Assembly: GCA_902564535.1 (NCBI GenBank)
Contig: CACFBG010000012.1
Span: forward strand, 1-35,028
Length of the DNA stretch: 35,028 bases
Origin: an uncultured Prochlorococcus sp.
GTDB taxonomy: Bacteria > Cyanobacteriota > Cyanobacteriia > PCC-6307 > Cyanobiaceae
Reading direction: 5' to 3'
Below, one piece after another: positions 27,739-35,028 of this stretch. Below the pieces are notes generated by a model, which had not been told where the DNA came from, ran no database searches, and saw nothing but the letters and a program-made list of their open reading frames with translations. The first letter of the stretch is position 1. Each line of letters starts with the position of its first letter. Both the position numbers and the translations under genes were made by a program.

Positions 27739-29104
27739 TTAGATAGCTTTTTCTTCCATTAATTTCCAAGCATTTAAAAGAGTATTTTGATCCCCTAAAT
27801 TCCCAGGAAAAGTTAATACTGGCATCTCATCATTAAGTGATAAAACTTTTGCATTGACCACTGATAATCCAGGCAATATTTGACCTATTAAATCCACTTG
27901 ATTCACCTTAAATCCTTTTGCTAATAAAATCTGTGTTGTAATTCCACCTTTACTAATAATATAACCTAATTCTCCTAACAAATTACCTACAATTTCTGCC
28001 ATTAATTCTGCCAAATATAAACCAAATTCTATTCTTTCTATAGATGAGCTAAATTTCATTTCTCTTCTACTAGAGTATATTACTGGTGTCTTTTTTTGGT
28101 GCAAATAATAAGAAATTTTCTCTGTCCACTCTTTCTTTAAATCATTTAACAACAAATCAGGAAAGGGACCATTGACAGCTCTTAGAACTTTTTTAACTGG
28201 TATTTCAAATCCAACACAAGAAAAATTATCTTTAAGCAAAATATCTAATTGATCATCAGCCAGTCGAACATGAGATCCTACTAAAATTAAACCAGGCTTT
28301 ATTTGCTTTGCATTGTTTTGAAGTCTCAAACAAGAAAAATTGCTCGAACTCTTTTTTTGGGGAGGGAGATTTGCCAGACTATTAAGAAGACTTGCCGCAG
28401 ATCGAAATAGGAACCGCTTATGAGGATGCAAAGCCTTAATCGCCTTTGAAAAAAACTTCTAAATGGCATGATTGTTCAACATCTACTACTACTGATCTAT
28501 TCCCAGACAACTTAGACAACCAATTTAATAGATCGTTCATTCCTTTTTGACTTTCTAAAGCAGCCTCTAACAAATCTGTCTTTAGCAAAAAAACTTCACT
28601 AGCTTTAACCTTCCCATTACTCTTCTCTTCTAACCAAGAAGCGAGGTTGCTTGTAGAAAATCCAAATAAATTATCTCTAGCAAAAATACTTGTATGTACT
28701 GGGATACCATTTAACAAATGAATGCCATTTACTGTTGTTCTTCCTCCTTCTAAGAAAGCAGGAATATGAAAAGTAGCTTCAAAAGGACCTAAGTTGTTAT
28801 GAATTATATTTGGCTCAAGAAAACCATGGCCTCTTAAAGTTGAATCTCCTCTGCTAACGAACAAAAAATCATTAATAGAAAAACCTTCTATTTCAAGTAC
28901 TTTTTTTAAAGTTTGACAAATTTCACTTAGCCTAGAGGCTGCTAATTCAGCATTAATAGAACGTGTATTACCTAATATAAAAAGTAAAGGAGAAGGATGT
29001 TGAATTCCCTTCCTCAATGTATCTACATCCCATTCCAAAAGGAGGGGACATCCATATACAGTTTGAGAACCAGTAGGATCATCATCAAATACAACTATCT
29101 TCAT
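27739..29104 (-). pseudogene. Four-carbon acid sugar kinase family protein (DUF1537), frameshifted
   Basis: This family phosphorylates four-carbon acid sugars such as threonate, erythronate or their keto forms. The N-terminal part (ATG at 29104, VVFDDDPTGSQTV, RGDSTLRGH) stops at 28436. The C-terminal part (KRFLFRSAASL, VGSHVRLAD, ISKGGITT, FPGNLG) continues in another frame to 27739. The break is a T7 run (plus-strand A7, 28449-28455); with T6 the frames join as EVFSKAIKALHPHKRFLF, matching the family, for 454 residues, a normal length. A separate ATG at 28431 exists but starts inside the conserved join. Same lesion type as pebA. It lies 31 bases after the FMN dehydrogenase gene, same operon. 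Confidence 0.85.
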
Positions 29105-29135
29105 ACAATTTTCTAATCAAATCATTACTCAGTGT

Positions 29136-30314
29136 TCAAAATTTATTCCATTGTTCAGGAATAGAAACGAAAGATCTATCTAATTTAGAGACCGAATCAC
29201 ATCCTAATAATTTCATAGTTCGCAAAATATCTGTACGAATAATCTCTATTGCTCTTGCAACACCTGCTGCTCCAGCAGCACCCAATCCATATGCATATGC
29301 TCTCCCAATTAGTACTCCTTTTGCACCTAAACATAAGGCTTTGACAACATCTGCACCATTACGAATTCCTCCATCAAGAAGTACTTCTAATTGTCCATCG
29401 ACAGCATCAATAATTTCTGGAAGGACTCTTATTGTAGGCGCGACGCTATCTAATTGCCTTGCACCATGATTGGACACCACTAAAGCATCAACTCCTAAAT
29501 TGATTGCCTTTTTTGCATCATCAGCAATGTGAATTCCTTTTAAAATTATTTTGCCTTGCCAAGCTTCTCTAATCCATTTGAGATCATCCCATGTTACTAC
29601 TGATTGTTCTAAAGCAGGGCCAATTTCTGTATAACCCATAGGTCCATCTTCTAATTCAACATTTGGGAATTGCATTAAACCCCCATCAGACAACCAGTCC
29701 ACAAGCCAGCAAGGCTTAGTAATAATTTGAGAAAGGTAAGGCAGCATAGTGAAAAGATTTTGAGACAGTAATTCTTTGGTGCCATTCCTTAGATCTCTCT
29801 CTCTCAGGCCAGATACAGGTGTATCAATGGTGACAACAATTGCAGAAAAGCCAGCCTTTTTAGCTCTTTCTATTGTTTTAAGTGCAACCTCTCTACCTCC
29901 TAATAAATAAAGTTGATACCAAGCGGGTGAATTTGTGGCATTTTTTACTTCTTCTAATCTGCAACCAGAGAGAGTGGAAAGGGTATATCCCGTCCCAGCC
30001 TTACTTGCCTCTCCCGCCGCTACAACTTCCCCTTTTGGATAAAACAATCTGCTACTACCAACTGGAGCTAGTAGGAAAGGTAACTTGAATCTTTCTCCAA
30101 GTATGGAGGTGCCTAAATCACAAGAAGCTGTGGCAACTGCACAACGAGGTCTAAAAAATATTTCTTTATAAGCACTGCAATTTTGAGATAAAGTTTGCTC
30201 TCTATCTGCTCCACTATCAATATAGTCAAAGACCATTTTGGGCAAACGATTTTTAGCAAGTTTCCGTAAATCAGAAATATTTACGACCTTAGGAGCAGTA
30301 ACGCTAGTGTTCAT
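29136..30314 (-). CDS. FMN-dependent L-2-hydroxyacid dehydrogenase, probably L-lactate
   Basis: A 392-residue TIM-barrel flavoenzyme of the lactate dehydrogenase/glycolate oxidase family. It has Lys259 (IILKGIH), catalytic His283 and Arg286 in SNHGARQLD, the FMN phosphate site DGGIRNG (314-320), and LIGRAY (335-340). The family oxidises L-lactate or glycolate to keto acid. Adjacency to D-lactate dehydrogenase, on the same strand 117 bases upstream, favours L-lactate, but glycolate or another hydroxyacid cannot be excluded. The electron acceptor is not evident; no membrane segment is seen. Confidence 0.9.
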   Translation of the reverse strand: MNTSVTAPKVVNISDLRKLAKNRLPKMVFDYIDSGADREQTLSQNCSAYKEIFFRPRCAVATASCDLGTSILGERFKLPFLLAPVGSSRLFYPKGEVVAAGEASKAGTGYTLSTLSGCRLEEVKNATNSPAWYQLYLLGGREVALKTIERAKKAGFSAIVVTIDTPVSGLRERDLRNGTKELLSQNLFTMLPYLSQIITKPCWLVDWLSDGGLMQFPNVELEDGPMGYTEIGPALEQSVVTWDDLKWIREAWQGKIILKGIHIADDAKKAINLGVDALVVSNHGARQLDSVAPTIRVLPEIIDAVDGQLEVLLDGGIRNGADVVKALCLGAKGVLIGRAYAYGLGAAGAAGVARAIEIIRTDILRTMKLLGCDSVSKLDRSFVSIPEQWNKF

Positions 30315-30431
30315 TATTAAAAAGAAGATATCTATATTAAAACATTTTAATAGGAACTAGATTGCTTTATAAAAAAAACTTTTGTATAAATCTTTAGATT
30401 TTTCAAACCCATCAGAATTCCAAGAATTAAT

Positions 30432-32129
30432 TTACCTGTAATTGATGTTCTTTGAAGTTTTGCCGATACCAGAATTAAAACTATTTGTTGGATCTAATTC
30501 ACGATAAAAAGTCTCTAACGTTTTTTCCGCCTTATAAATATGGCCTACATTATGTTCAGCAGGGTATTTTGCCCCATTTTCATCTAATATTATTAATATA
30601 TTTTTTTTAAGTTTTTCGATATCAACTCCTTTCTTAACCACAATATCCCAATGGAAAACCATACATAAAAAATGTGCCATTTGAAAAAATTCAGCCATTT
30701 GACTAGTAATTTCCTCTGGAAATATCTCATGCCAACATTCACAATTTCTAGGTAAAGCCACATCTAAAGGGAGTAATTCACCAGCTGTATTTGAATTTAT
30801 CAGCCCAAATCGCATCGGAGCTGAACCTGCCACATATCTATGTAGTAATAAATCTTTCCCCTCAGACTCACTACATTTGATAAAGTCATAATCATCTTTT
30901 TCTGAGATCTCAGAGATCAATAATTGTTCCATTTCTTTAATCGAATCATCACTTGCAAGTATAAGCAAACAGTGCTCAAATCTATTTCTATAATTTCTTA
31001 TTCTATCTGGAAGATGATCAGGGGTTAGCGAAGCAATACATTGCAAGATCCTATCTGAAAACTTAGTTGGTAGGAAAGATAACTTGGAAGCAAAATAGTC
31101 TATTTTTCTTTTTAAAGTCAAAAGTTTTGGAATAAATCCCGTCCCAAAATATTTTATAAAAGTAAATGTGTCCTTGCAATATTTATCAGATCCATCAAAA
31201 TAACTTCTATGAATATACTCTCCCATATCGGGAAGAATATTCATAGAAGTTAAAATTTTTCTTCTCAATTCAGTTAGATTTTTGGGATCATTTGTACCAA
31301 TAAAAAACACTTGTTCTTTCTTAGCTTTTGGGAAAGTGTCAAGGCGAACTGCGAAAACAGCTATCTTCCCTGCACACCCACTAGCTTCATAAAGTCTCCT
31401 TTTATCAGAATTAAATCTCGCTGGAGTATTGGCATTAACATCTCTCACTCTTTCTTTGTAGTCAAGATCAGACGCAGGGTGGTCCGACTTTGAGACTTCA
31501 TTTATATTAAAATTCATGTTTTCCAAATTAGATATTACTTCTCGTGGTGAGTCACCAAGTTCAATGCCTAAATGATTAATCAATTCTAATTTTTTATTTT
31601 CATTCAACCTAACAAATAAGGACAATTGAGTATAAGCAGGTCCTCTATTCACCAAATTCCCGCCTGAATTATTACATATTCCACCAATAACAGATGCTCC
31701 TATACAAGACGAGCCAATAACGGAATGAGGACTTCGACCGATTGGCTCAAGTTGATCTTCTAACTGATATAAAGTAGTCCCTGGAAAAGCAATAACCTGC
31801 ATTCCATTATTTAATAAAATAAGTTTATCTATATTTAAAGTATTAATTATCACAACCTCACGGTCGTAATCACTCCCATCTGGAGTCGACCCCCCAGTTA
31901 GGCCTGTATTTGCAGCCTGCATAATAATTATCTTATTATATAAGACACATATTTTTAAAATATCCCATAATTCTAATAAGCTTGAAGGGAAAATCACTGC
32001 TATAGCAGATCCATTTCCAATTCGAATACCCTTTCGATAAAAAATAGTTTGCTCGGGCTCGAGCAAAATATTTTTTGAATTAATTATTTCAGAAATGTCT
32101 GAAATAAAATCTTCATATTGACAATCCAT
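30432..32129 (-). CDS. dld: D-lactate dehydrogenase (quinone), E. coli Dld type
   Basis: FAD enzyme that oxidises D-lactate to pyruvate and feeds electrons to membrane quinone. The 565-residue product is very like E. coli Dld (571): AANTGLTGGSTPDGSDYDRE, SVIGSSCIGASVIGGICNNS, RGPAYTQLSLF, ESSGCAGK-like EASGCAGKIAVFAVRLDTF, AEHNVGHIYKAEKTL and the C-terminal NPGIGKTSK-like NSGIGKTSK. This is not the common DLD/glycolate-oxidase GlcD type. The high likeness to a proteobacterial enzyme and AT-rich codon use suggest old transfer. Probably first gene of an operon with the FMN dehydrogenase and the kinase. Confidence 0.93.
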   Translation of the reverse strand: MDCQYEDFISDISEIINSKNILLEPEQTIFYRKGIRIGNGSAIAVIFPSSLLELWDILKICVLYNKIIIMQAANTGLTGGSTPDGSDYDREVVIINTLNIDKLILLNNGMQVIAFPGTTLYQLEDQLEPIGRSPHSVIGSSCIGASVIGGICNNSGGNLVNRGPAYTQLSLFVRLNENKKLELINHLGIELGDSPREVISNLENMNFNINEVSKSDHPASDLDYKERVRDVNANTPARFNSDKRRLYEASGCAGKIAVFAVRLDTFPKAKKEQVFFIGTNDPKNLTELRRKILTSMNILPDMGEYIHRSYFDGSDKYCKDTFTFIKYFGTGFIPKLLTLKRKIDYFASKLSFLPTKFSDRILQCIASLTPDHLPDRIRNYRNRFEHCLLILASDDSIKEMEQLLISEISEKDDYDFIKCSESEGKDLLLHRYVAGSAPMRFGLINSNTAGELLPLDVALPRNCECWHEIFPEEITSQMAEFFQMAHFLCMVFHWDIVVKKGVDIEKLKKNILIILDENGAKYPAEHNVGHIYKAEKTLETFYRELDPTNSFNSGIGKTSKNINYR

Positions 32130-32274
32130 AAAACTTAACTACTCATATTTCAATTATTACATTATAAATCTAATTAAGATTGATTGATTGATTATTTTTT
32201 TAAAACTTATCTTATCAATTGAAAGGTAACCTAAATGAACAACTCGAAGGATTTTAGAGAGAATTATCATAATT

Positions 32275-33132
32275 TTAAATCAAAGAAACTTCAAACTGTA
32301 ATTTTTTAAACTCTTGCTCCTCAAGTATTATTTTCCTATCACCTGTTAAAAGAGATTCGCGAGGAGAAGTCCATGGTTCTATGCAAATCATATTTCTAGG
32401 TGGGTCTGTCCAGATTACAGTTAAATCCATAGGTTGCTGATGCTTTAATTCAAGTCTTTTGCCTGCAACTGGATCATGAAGAATAACCCTTTGAGATTCT
32501 CTAACCAGAAAATCTACCCCTTGATGTAGATTTTCTAGTTGTTTTTTTGTTTGAACAGTACTGGAATCAATTTTCTGATCTTGGCAATCATGATTTAAAC
32601 CATCTATACTAATATTTTTAAGATCTTTTACATTAAAATATGGGTGCAAACCAAAGCTAAAAGGCATCTTTCTTTTAGATAAATTAGTGATTTTTATATC
32701 AAAATAAAGGGTTTTGATCATACATCTAACTTCAATTACAATGGAAAAAGAATATGGAAATATCTCTAGAGTATCTTTATTCTCAAAAAGACTTAGGGCA
32801 AAGCCTTGCTGATCATCCAAAAAATCAATATTCCAAGAATTATCTCTTGCAAACCCATGTTGATTTATTATAAATTCTGATTGATCAATACAAAAACAAT
32901 TCCTAGGTAAATTACCACAAATAGGGAAAAGTATGGGTATTCCACCTCTAACACTTTTGCTTTCTTGTTGAAATCTCTCAAGATCAAAATAAAGAACATC
33001 ATGTCCATTACAAAGCCATTCCGTTATCAAACCACCTCTCTCAGGGACTATTCTCAATCTATTCCCTGTTTGATGATTAAAATATTCCCAATGCTTATAA
33101 GGAAAATCTTTTTTTAATAGAGTTGTATTCAA
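32275..33132 (-). CDS. Aldose 1-epimerase family protein (hexose-phosphate mutarotase-like)
   Basis: A 285-residue galactose mutarotase-like protein. It has RGGIPILFPICG (62-73), NQHGFARDNSW with His92, and FSFGLHPYFNV with His163, the positions of the catalytic histidines. RGGIP-FP is typical of the YeaD/hexose-6-phosphate mutarotase branch rather than GalM. It would speed alpha/beta interconversion of a sugar or sugar phosphate. It starts 11 bases after the hydrolase stop, so the two are probably co-transcribed. Confidence 0.88.
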   Translation of the reverse strand: MNTTLLKKDFPYKHWEYFNHQTGNRLRIVPERGGLITEWLCNGHDVLYFDLERFQQESKSVRGGIPILFPICGNLPRNCFCIDQSEFIINQHGFARDNSWNIDFLDDQQGFALSLFENKDTLEIFPYSFSIVIEVRCMIKTLYFDIKITNLSKRKMPFSFGLHPYFNVKDLKNISIDGLNHDCQDQKIDSSTVQTKKQLENLHQGVDFLVRESQRVILHDPVAGKRLELKHQQPMDLTVIWTDPPRNMICIEPWTSPRESLLTGDRKIILEEQEFKKLQFEVSLI

Positions 33133-33143
33133 TTAATTCTGAA

Positions 33144-34103
33144 TCAATTAAGTTCTAAAGTTTTCGTTTTTTTGAAAGATGTTTTGGAAGTATTAATACT
33201 ATCTAACCACTCAAGCAAAGATTGATTCACTTGATCAGGAACTTCATCATGAGGACAATGGCCAGCATCTAATACAACTTCTGAGGTTTCTTTAGGGGCA
33301 TATCTTAAAAACGTTGCTCTTTTCCCTGGAGCATTCATCCATGGGTCACGATTTCCCCATAGCAAAAGCACTTTTGCTTGTAACTCTGCAAACAATTCAT
33401 CTAGAGGTTGCCCTTGAGGACCTCCTGGGTCAAAGACACTTCTAAAAACTTGAAAAGCTCCAGGGTCCAAAGAAGGTCTGCGAATAGATTCAACTAAATA
33501 ATCATCCACATTATTTTTATTGATATAAACCTGATTAAGAGTTCTTCGAATAGTGCCTGGTTGCCTAAGATTTTCAAAAATCAGCCTCTGAATAAACGGA
33601 TCCTTCAAGAACCCACCTCCTAGAGCTCTCCTAATCTTGGGCCAGAATCCTTTGGGCTCTTTTTTGTCTTCACTAAAATATCCAGCTGCATTTAATAAAA
33701 CGACACCAGCTGCATCCTTACCCAAAGCAGAACCTGCCGCTAATGCTGCATAACCTCCTAAGGAATTACCCACTAAAACAGTTGGCTGCTTAATAATCTC
33801 TTGAACATAAGCCACAACTTGATCTCTCCATAGTGGTCCTCCATAACTAAGATTCCCTGGCTTTGCGCTTCTTCCAAATCCAAGCAAATCTAATGCATGT
33901 ACTTCATAACTTTTCGATAATACGGGAATATTATGTCGCCAATGATCTGTAGACGCACCAAAACCATGTATCAATAAAATAGCTGGCTTAGACTTATTAA
34001 ATGATTCGGCATCTGAATCATTGCCCTTAGCATTGCTAAGGCAATGAACTTTATGCCCTAGAAAACTCCAGGTATTATTAGTATGAGAACTTTGCTCAAG
34101 CAT
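33144..34103 (-). CDS. Alpha/beta hydrolase
   Basis: A 319-residue alpha/beta-fold hydrolase with a full catalytic triad: Ser114 in VGNSLGG, Asp253 in GNRDPW and His282 in AGHCPHDEVP. The oxyanion segment is LIHGFGASTDHWRHNIPVL. This cyanobacterial branch resembles chloroplast pheophytinase and chlorophyll dephytylase proteins, so an ester of a pigment or lipid is a possible substrate; this is an inference from motif likeness only. No signal peptide. Followed by the mutarotase gene after 11 bases. Confidence 0.88.
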   Translation of the reverse strand: MLEQSSHTNNTWSFLGHKVHCLSNAKGNDSDAESFNKSKPAILLIHGFGASTDHWRHNIPVLSKSYEVHALDLLGFGRSAKPGNLSYGGPLWRDQVVAYVQEIIKQPTVLVGNSLGGYAALAAGSALGKDAAGVVLLNAAGYFSEDKKEPKGFWPKIRRALGGGFLKDPFIQRLIFENLRQPGTIRRTLNQVYINKNNVDDYLVESIRRPSLDPGAFQVFRSVFDPGGPQGQPLDELFAELQAKVLLLWGNRDPWMNAPGKRATFLRYAPKETSEVVLDAGHCPHDEVPDQVNQSLLEWLDSINTSKTSFKKTKTLELN

Positions 34104-34218
34104 TAAGCCAAAAAAGTATTAGTCAAGATGCTAATCAATTAGATCAAAGGATGGTGGTTATCCAGGAAACTAGAAATAATTAATCCAGGTCATAGTTTTT
34201 GTTTGACAATTAAACAAA

Positions 34219-35028
34219 TCAAATCAGACCTATTGGATTTGCAGCAACCTCATCTGGGATTGAATTACCTCCTCCAGGAGTTTTATCTTTCAGCACTACC
34301 CTCAAAAGAACTGGTGCCAAGAAAGTTGTGCCTATAACCATTAATAAAATTGCGGCTTCTAAAGAAGGCGTTAATAAACCTGCACTTGTACCTAAGCCTA
34401 AAAATATTAAACCCACTTCTCCTCGAGGCATCATTCCAAGACCAACAACCAGACGATTTGTAGGTTTATCAATTAAGAAAGACCAACCAGCTGCAATTTT
34501 GCCGAGGATTGCAACTAATAAAAGGAATCCTGCGACAACCAAAGCTGATCGACTAGAAGGATCAAGTGGATTAATAACAGAAAGATCCATTCCTGCCCCA
34601 ACTAAAACAAAGAAAATTGTGGCAAAAAGTGAAACCAAAGGTAATACAGACTGCTGAATAGCATGATTATTCTTCGAACTACTTAAAATAAGTCCTGCGG
34701 CAAAAGCACCTAATGCAGCCTCAAGTCCTATGGCTGTTGCCACAAAGCAACTTAATACAAGAATTACAAATGATGCCACAACAACCGCTCCAGGAGCTTT
34801 AAGCCGATCTAAAAGCCAATCAAATGCAGGAGCTGCCGTTCTACTTAAAGCAATAGCAGCAACAACAAAAACAGTTGCAGCTACAACCAACTTAACTATT
34901 GGAGCAATCTCTAAAGAACCTCCAGTAGCAAGTGCCACAACAACAGCCAATATCACAATTCCAAGGATGTCATCCAATACAGCAGCACCAATCACAATTT
35001 GGCCTTCACGAGTCTTTAAATAACCCAA
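34219..35028 (-). CDS. Na+/H+ (cation/proton) antiporter, C-terminal part
   Basis: The window holds the last 269 or so residues; the gene continues past the right edge, so the true start is not seen. The sequence has repeated hydrophobic helices and the paired Asp motif GAAVLDDILGIVIL characteristic of CPA2/NapA-type antiporters, plus ATAIGLEAALGAFAAGLILS and GMMPRGEVGLIFLGLG. It would exchange Na+ or K+ for H+ across a membrane. No KTN/TrkA domain is present at its C-terminus. A 7-bp inverted repeat (TTTGTTT 34198-34204, AAACAAA 34212-34218) abuts its stop but lacks a following T run. Confidence 0.9.
   Translation of the reverse strand: MGYLKTREGQIVIGAAVLDDILGIVILAVVVALATGGSLEIAPIVKLVVAATVFVVAAIALSRTAAPAFDWLLDRLKAPGAVVVASFVILVLSCFVATAIGLEAALGAFAAGLILSSSKNNHAIQQSVLPLVSLFATIFFVLVGAGMDLSVINPLDPSSRSALVVAGFLLLVAILGKIAAGWSFLIDKPTNRLVVGLGMMPRGEVGLIFLGLGTSAGLLTPSLEAAILLMVIGTTFLAPVLLRVVLKDKTPGGGNSIPDEVAANPIGLI

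Noticed and set aside
28431-28435. Treating the C-terminal half of the kinase as an independent gene starting at 28431
   Set aside because: The frame upstream of its ATG reads straight into conserved kinase sequence once one T is dropped, so the ATG is internal to the original gene.
34328-34657. A 109-codon plus-strand frame opposite the antiporter gene
   Set aside because: It is rich in Lys, Pro and Thr as expected from the antisense of a hydrophobic membrane protein, and the minus-strand frame has clear antiporter motifs.

Overview
The window looks like chromosome of a low-light-adapted Prochlorococcus, or a very close marine picocyanobacterium. The DNA is AT-rich with compact gene spacing. 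The spc/alpha ribosomal operon has the cyanobacterial gene content, and panC is fused to cmk as in cyanobacteria. A heme oxygenase-pebA-pebB cluster for phycoerythrobilin is present, as expected in low-light strains that keep phycoerythrin. Assignment is by recognition of protein families only; no search was run.

Region 1 (1-11517, all plus strand) is a translation and transcription block: end of rplN, then rplX, rplE, rpsH, rplF, rplR, rpsE, rplO, secY, adk, rpmJ, rpsM, rpsK, rpoA, rplQ, truA, rplM, rpsI, rpmE, prfA. rpsN, rpmD, map and infA are missing from the places they hold in E. coli. Perfect or near-perfect stem-loops sit at the rplX/rplE, rplO/secY and rpmJ/rpsM junctions.

Region 2 (11536-21172) is mixed: an HNH endonuclease and alr facing away from each other across nested inverted repeats, tRNA-Ser(GCU) with a consensus-like promoter, then a large TPR-sulfotransferase gene in more AT-rich DNA. 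After that come a small four-Cys protein, an aldo/keto reductase, a picocyanobacterial hypothetical, purM, the panC-cmk fusion and a low-molecular-weight tyrosine phosphatase.

Region 3 (21182-23413, minus) is the bilin cluster ho1-pebA-pebB. pebA is split by one extra T in a T tract (T6 where T5 would restore the frame).

Region 4 (23881-26168) pairs a GtrB-like polyprenyl-phosphate glycosyltransferase, tail to tail, with an unusual fusion of a GtrA-type membrane domain to a YdjC-type sugar deacetylase. I infer a module that makes, deacetylates and flips a lipid-linked sugar for envelope modification.

Region 5 (26308-35028) has icd on plus, then a minus-strand run: E. coli-type D-lactate dehydrogenase (dld), an FMN-dependent L-2-hydroxyacid dehydrogenase, and a four-carbon acid sugar kinase that is also split by one extra T (T7 instead of T6). 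Upstream lie a hexose-phosphate mutarotase-like protein, an alpha/beta hydrolase, and a Na+/H+ antiporter cut by the window edge. The two dehydrogenases suggest use of both lactate enantiomers or related hydroxyacids.

Most notable: (a) two conserved genes broken by the same lesion, one surplus T in a coding T tract, pointing to transcript slippage rescue, sequencing error or recent decay; (b) the GtrA-YdjC fusion with its glycosyltransferase partner; (c) the stem-loops inside the ribosomal operon.
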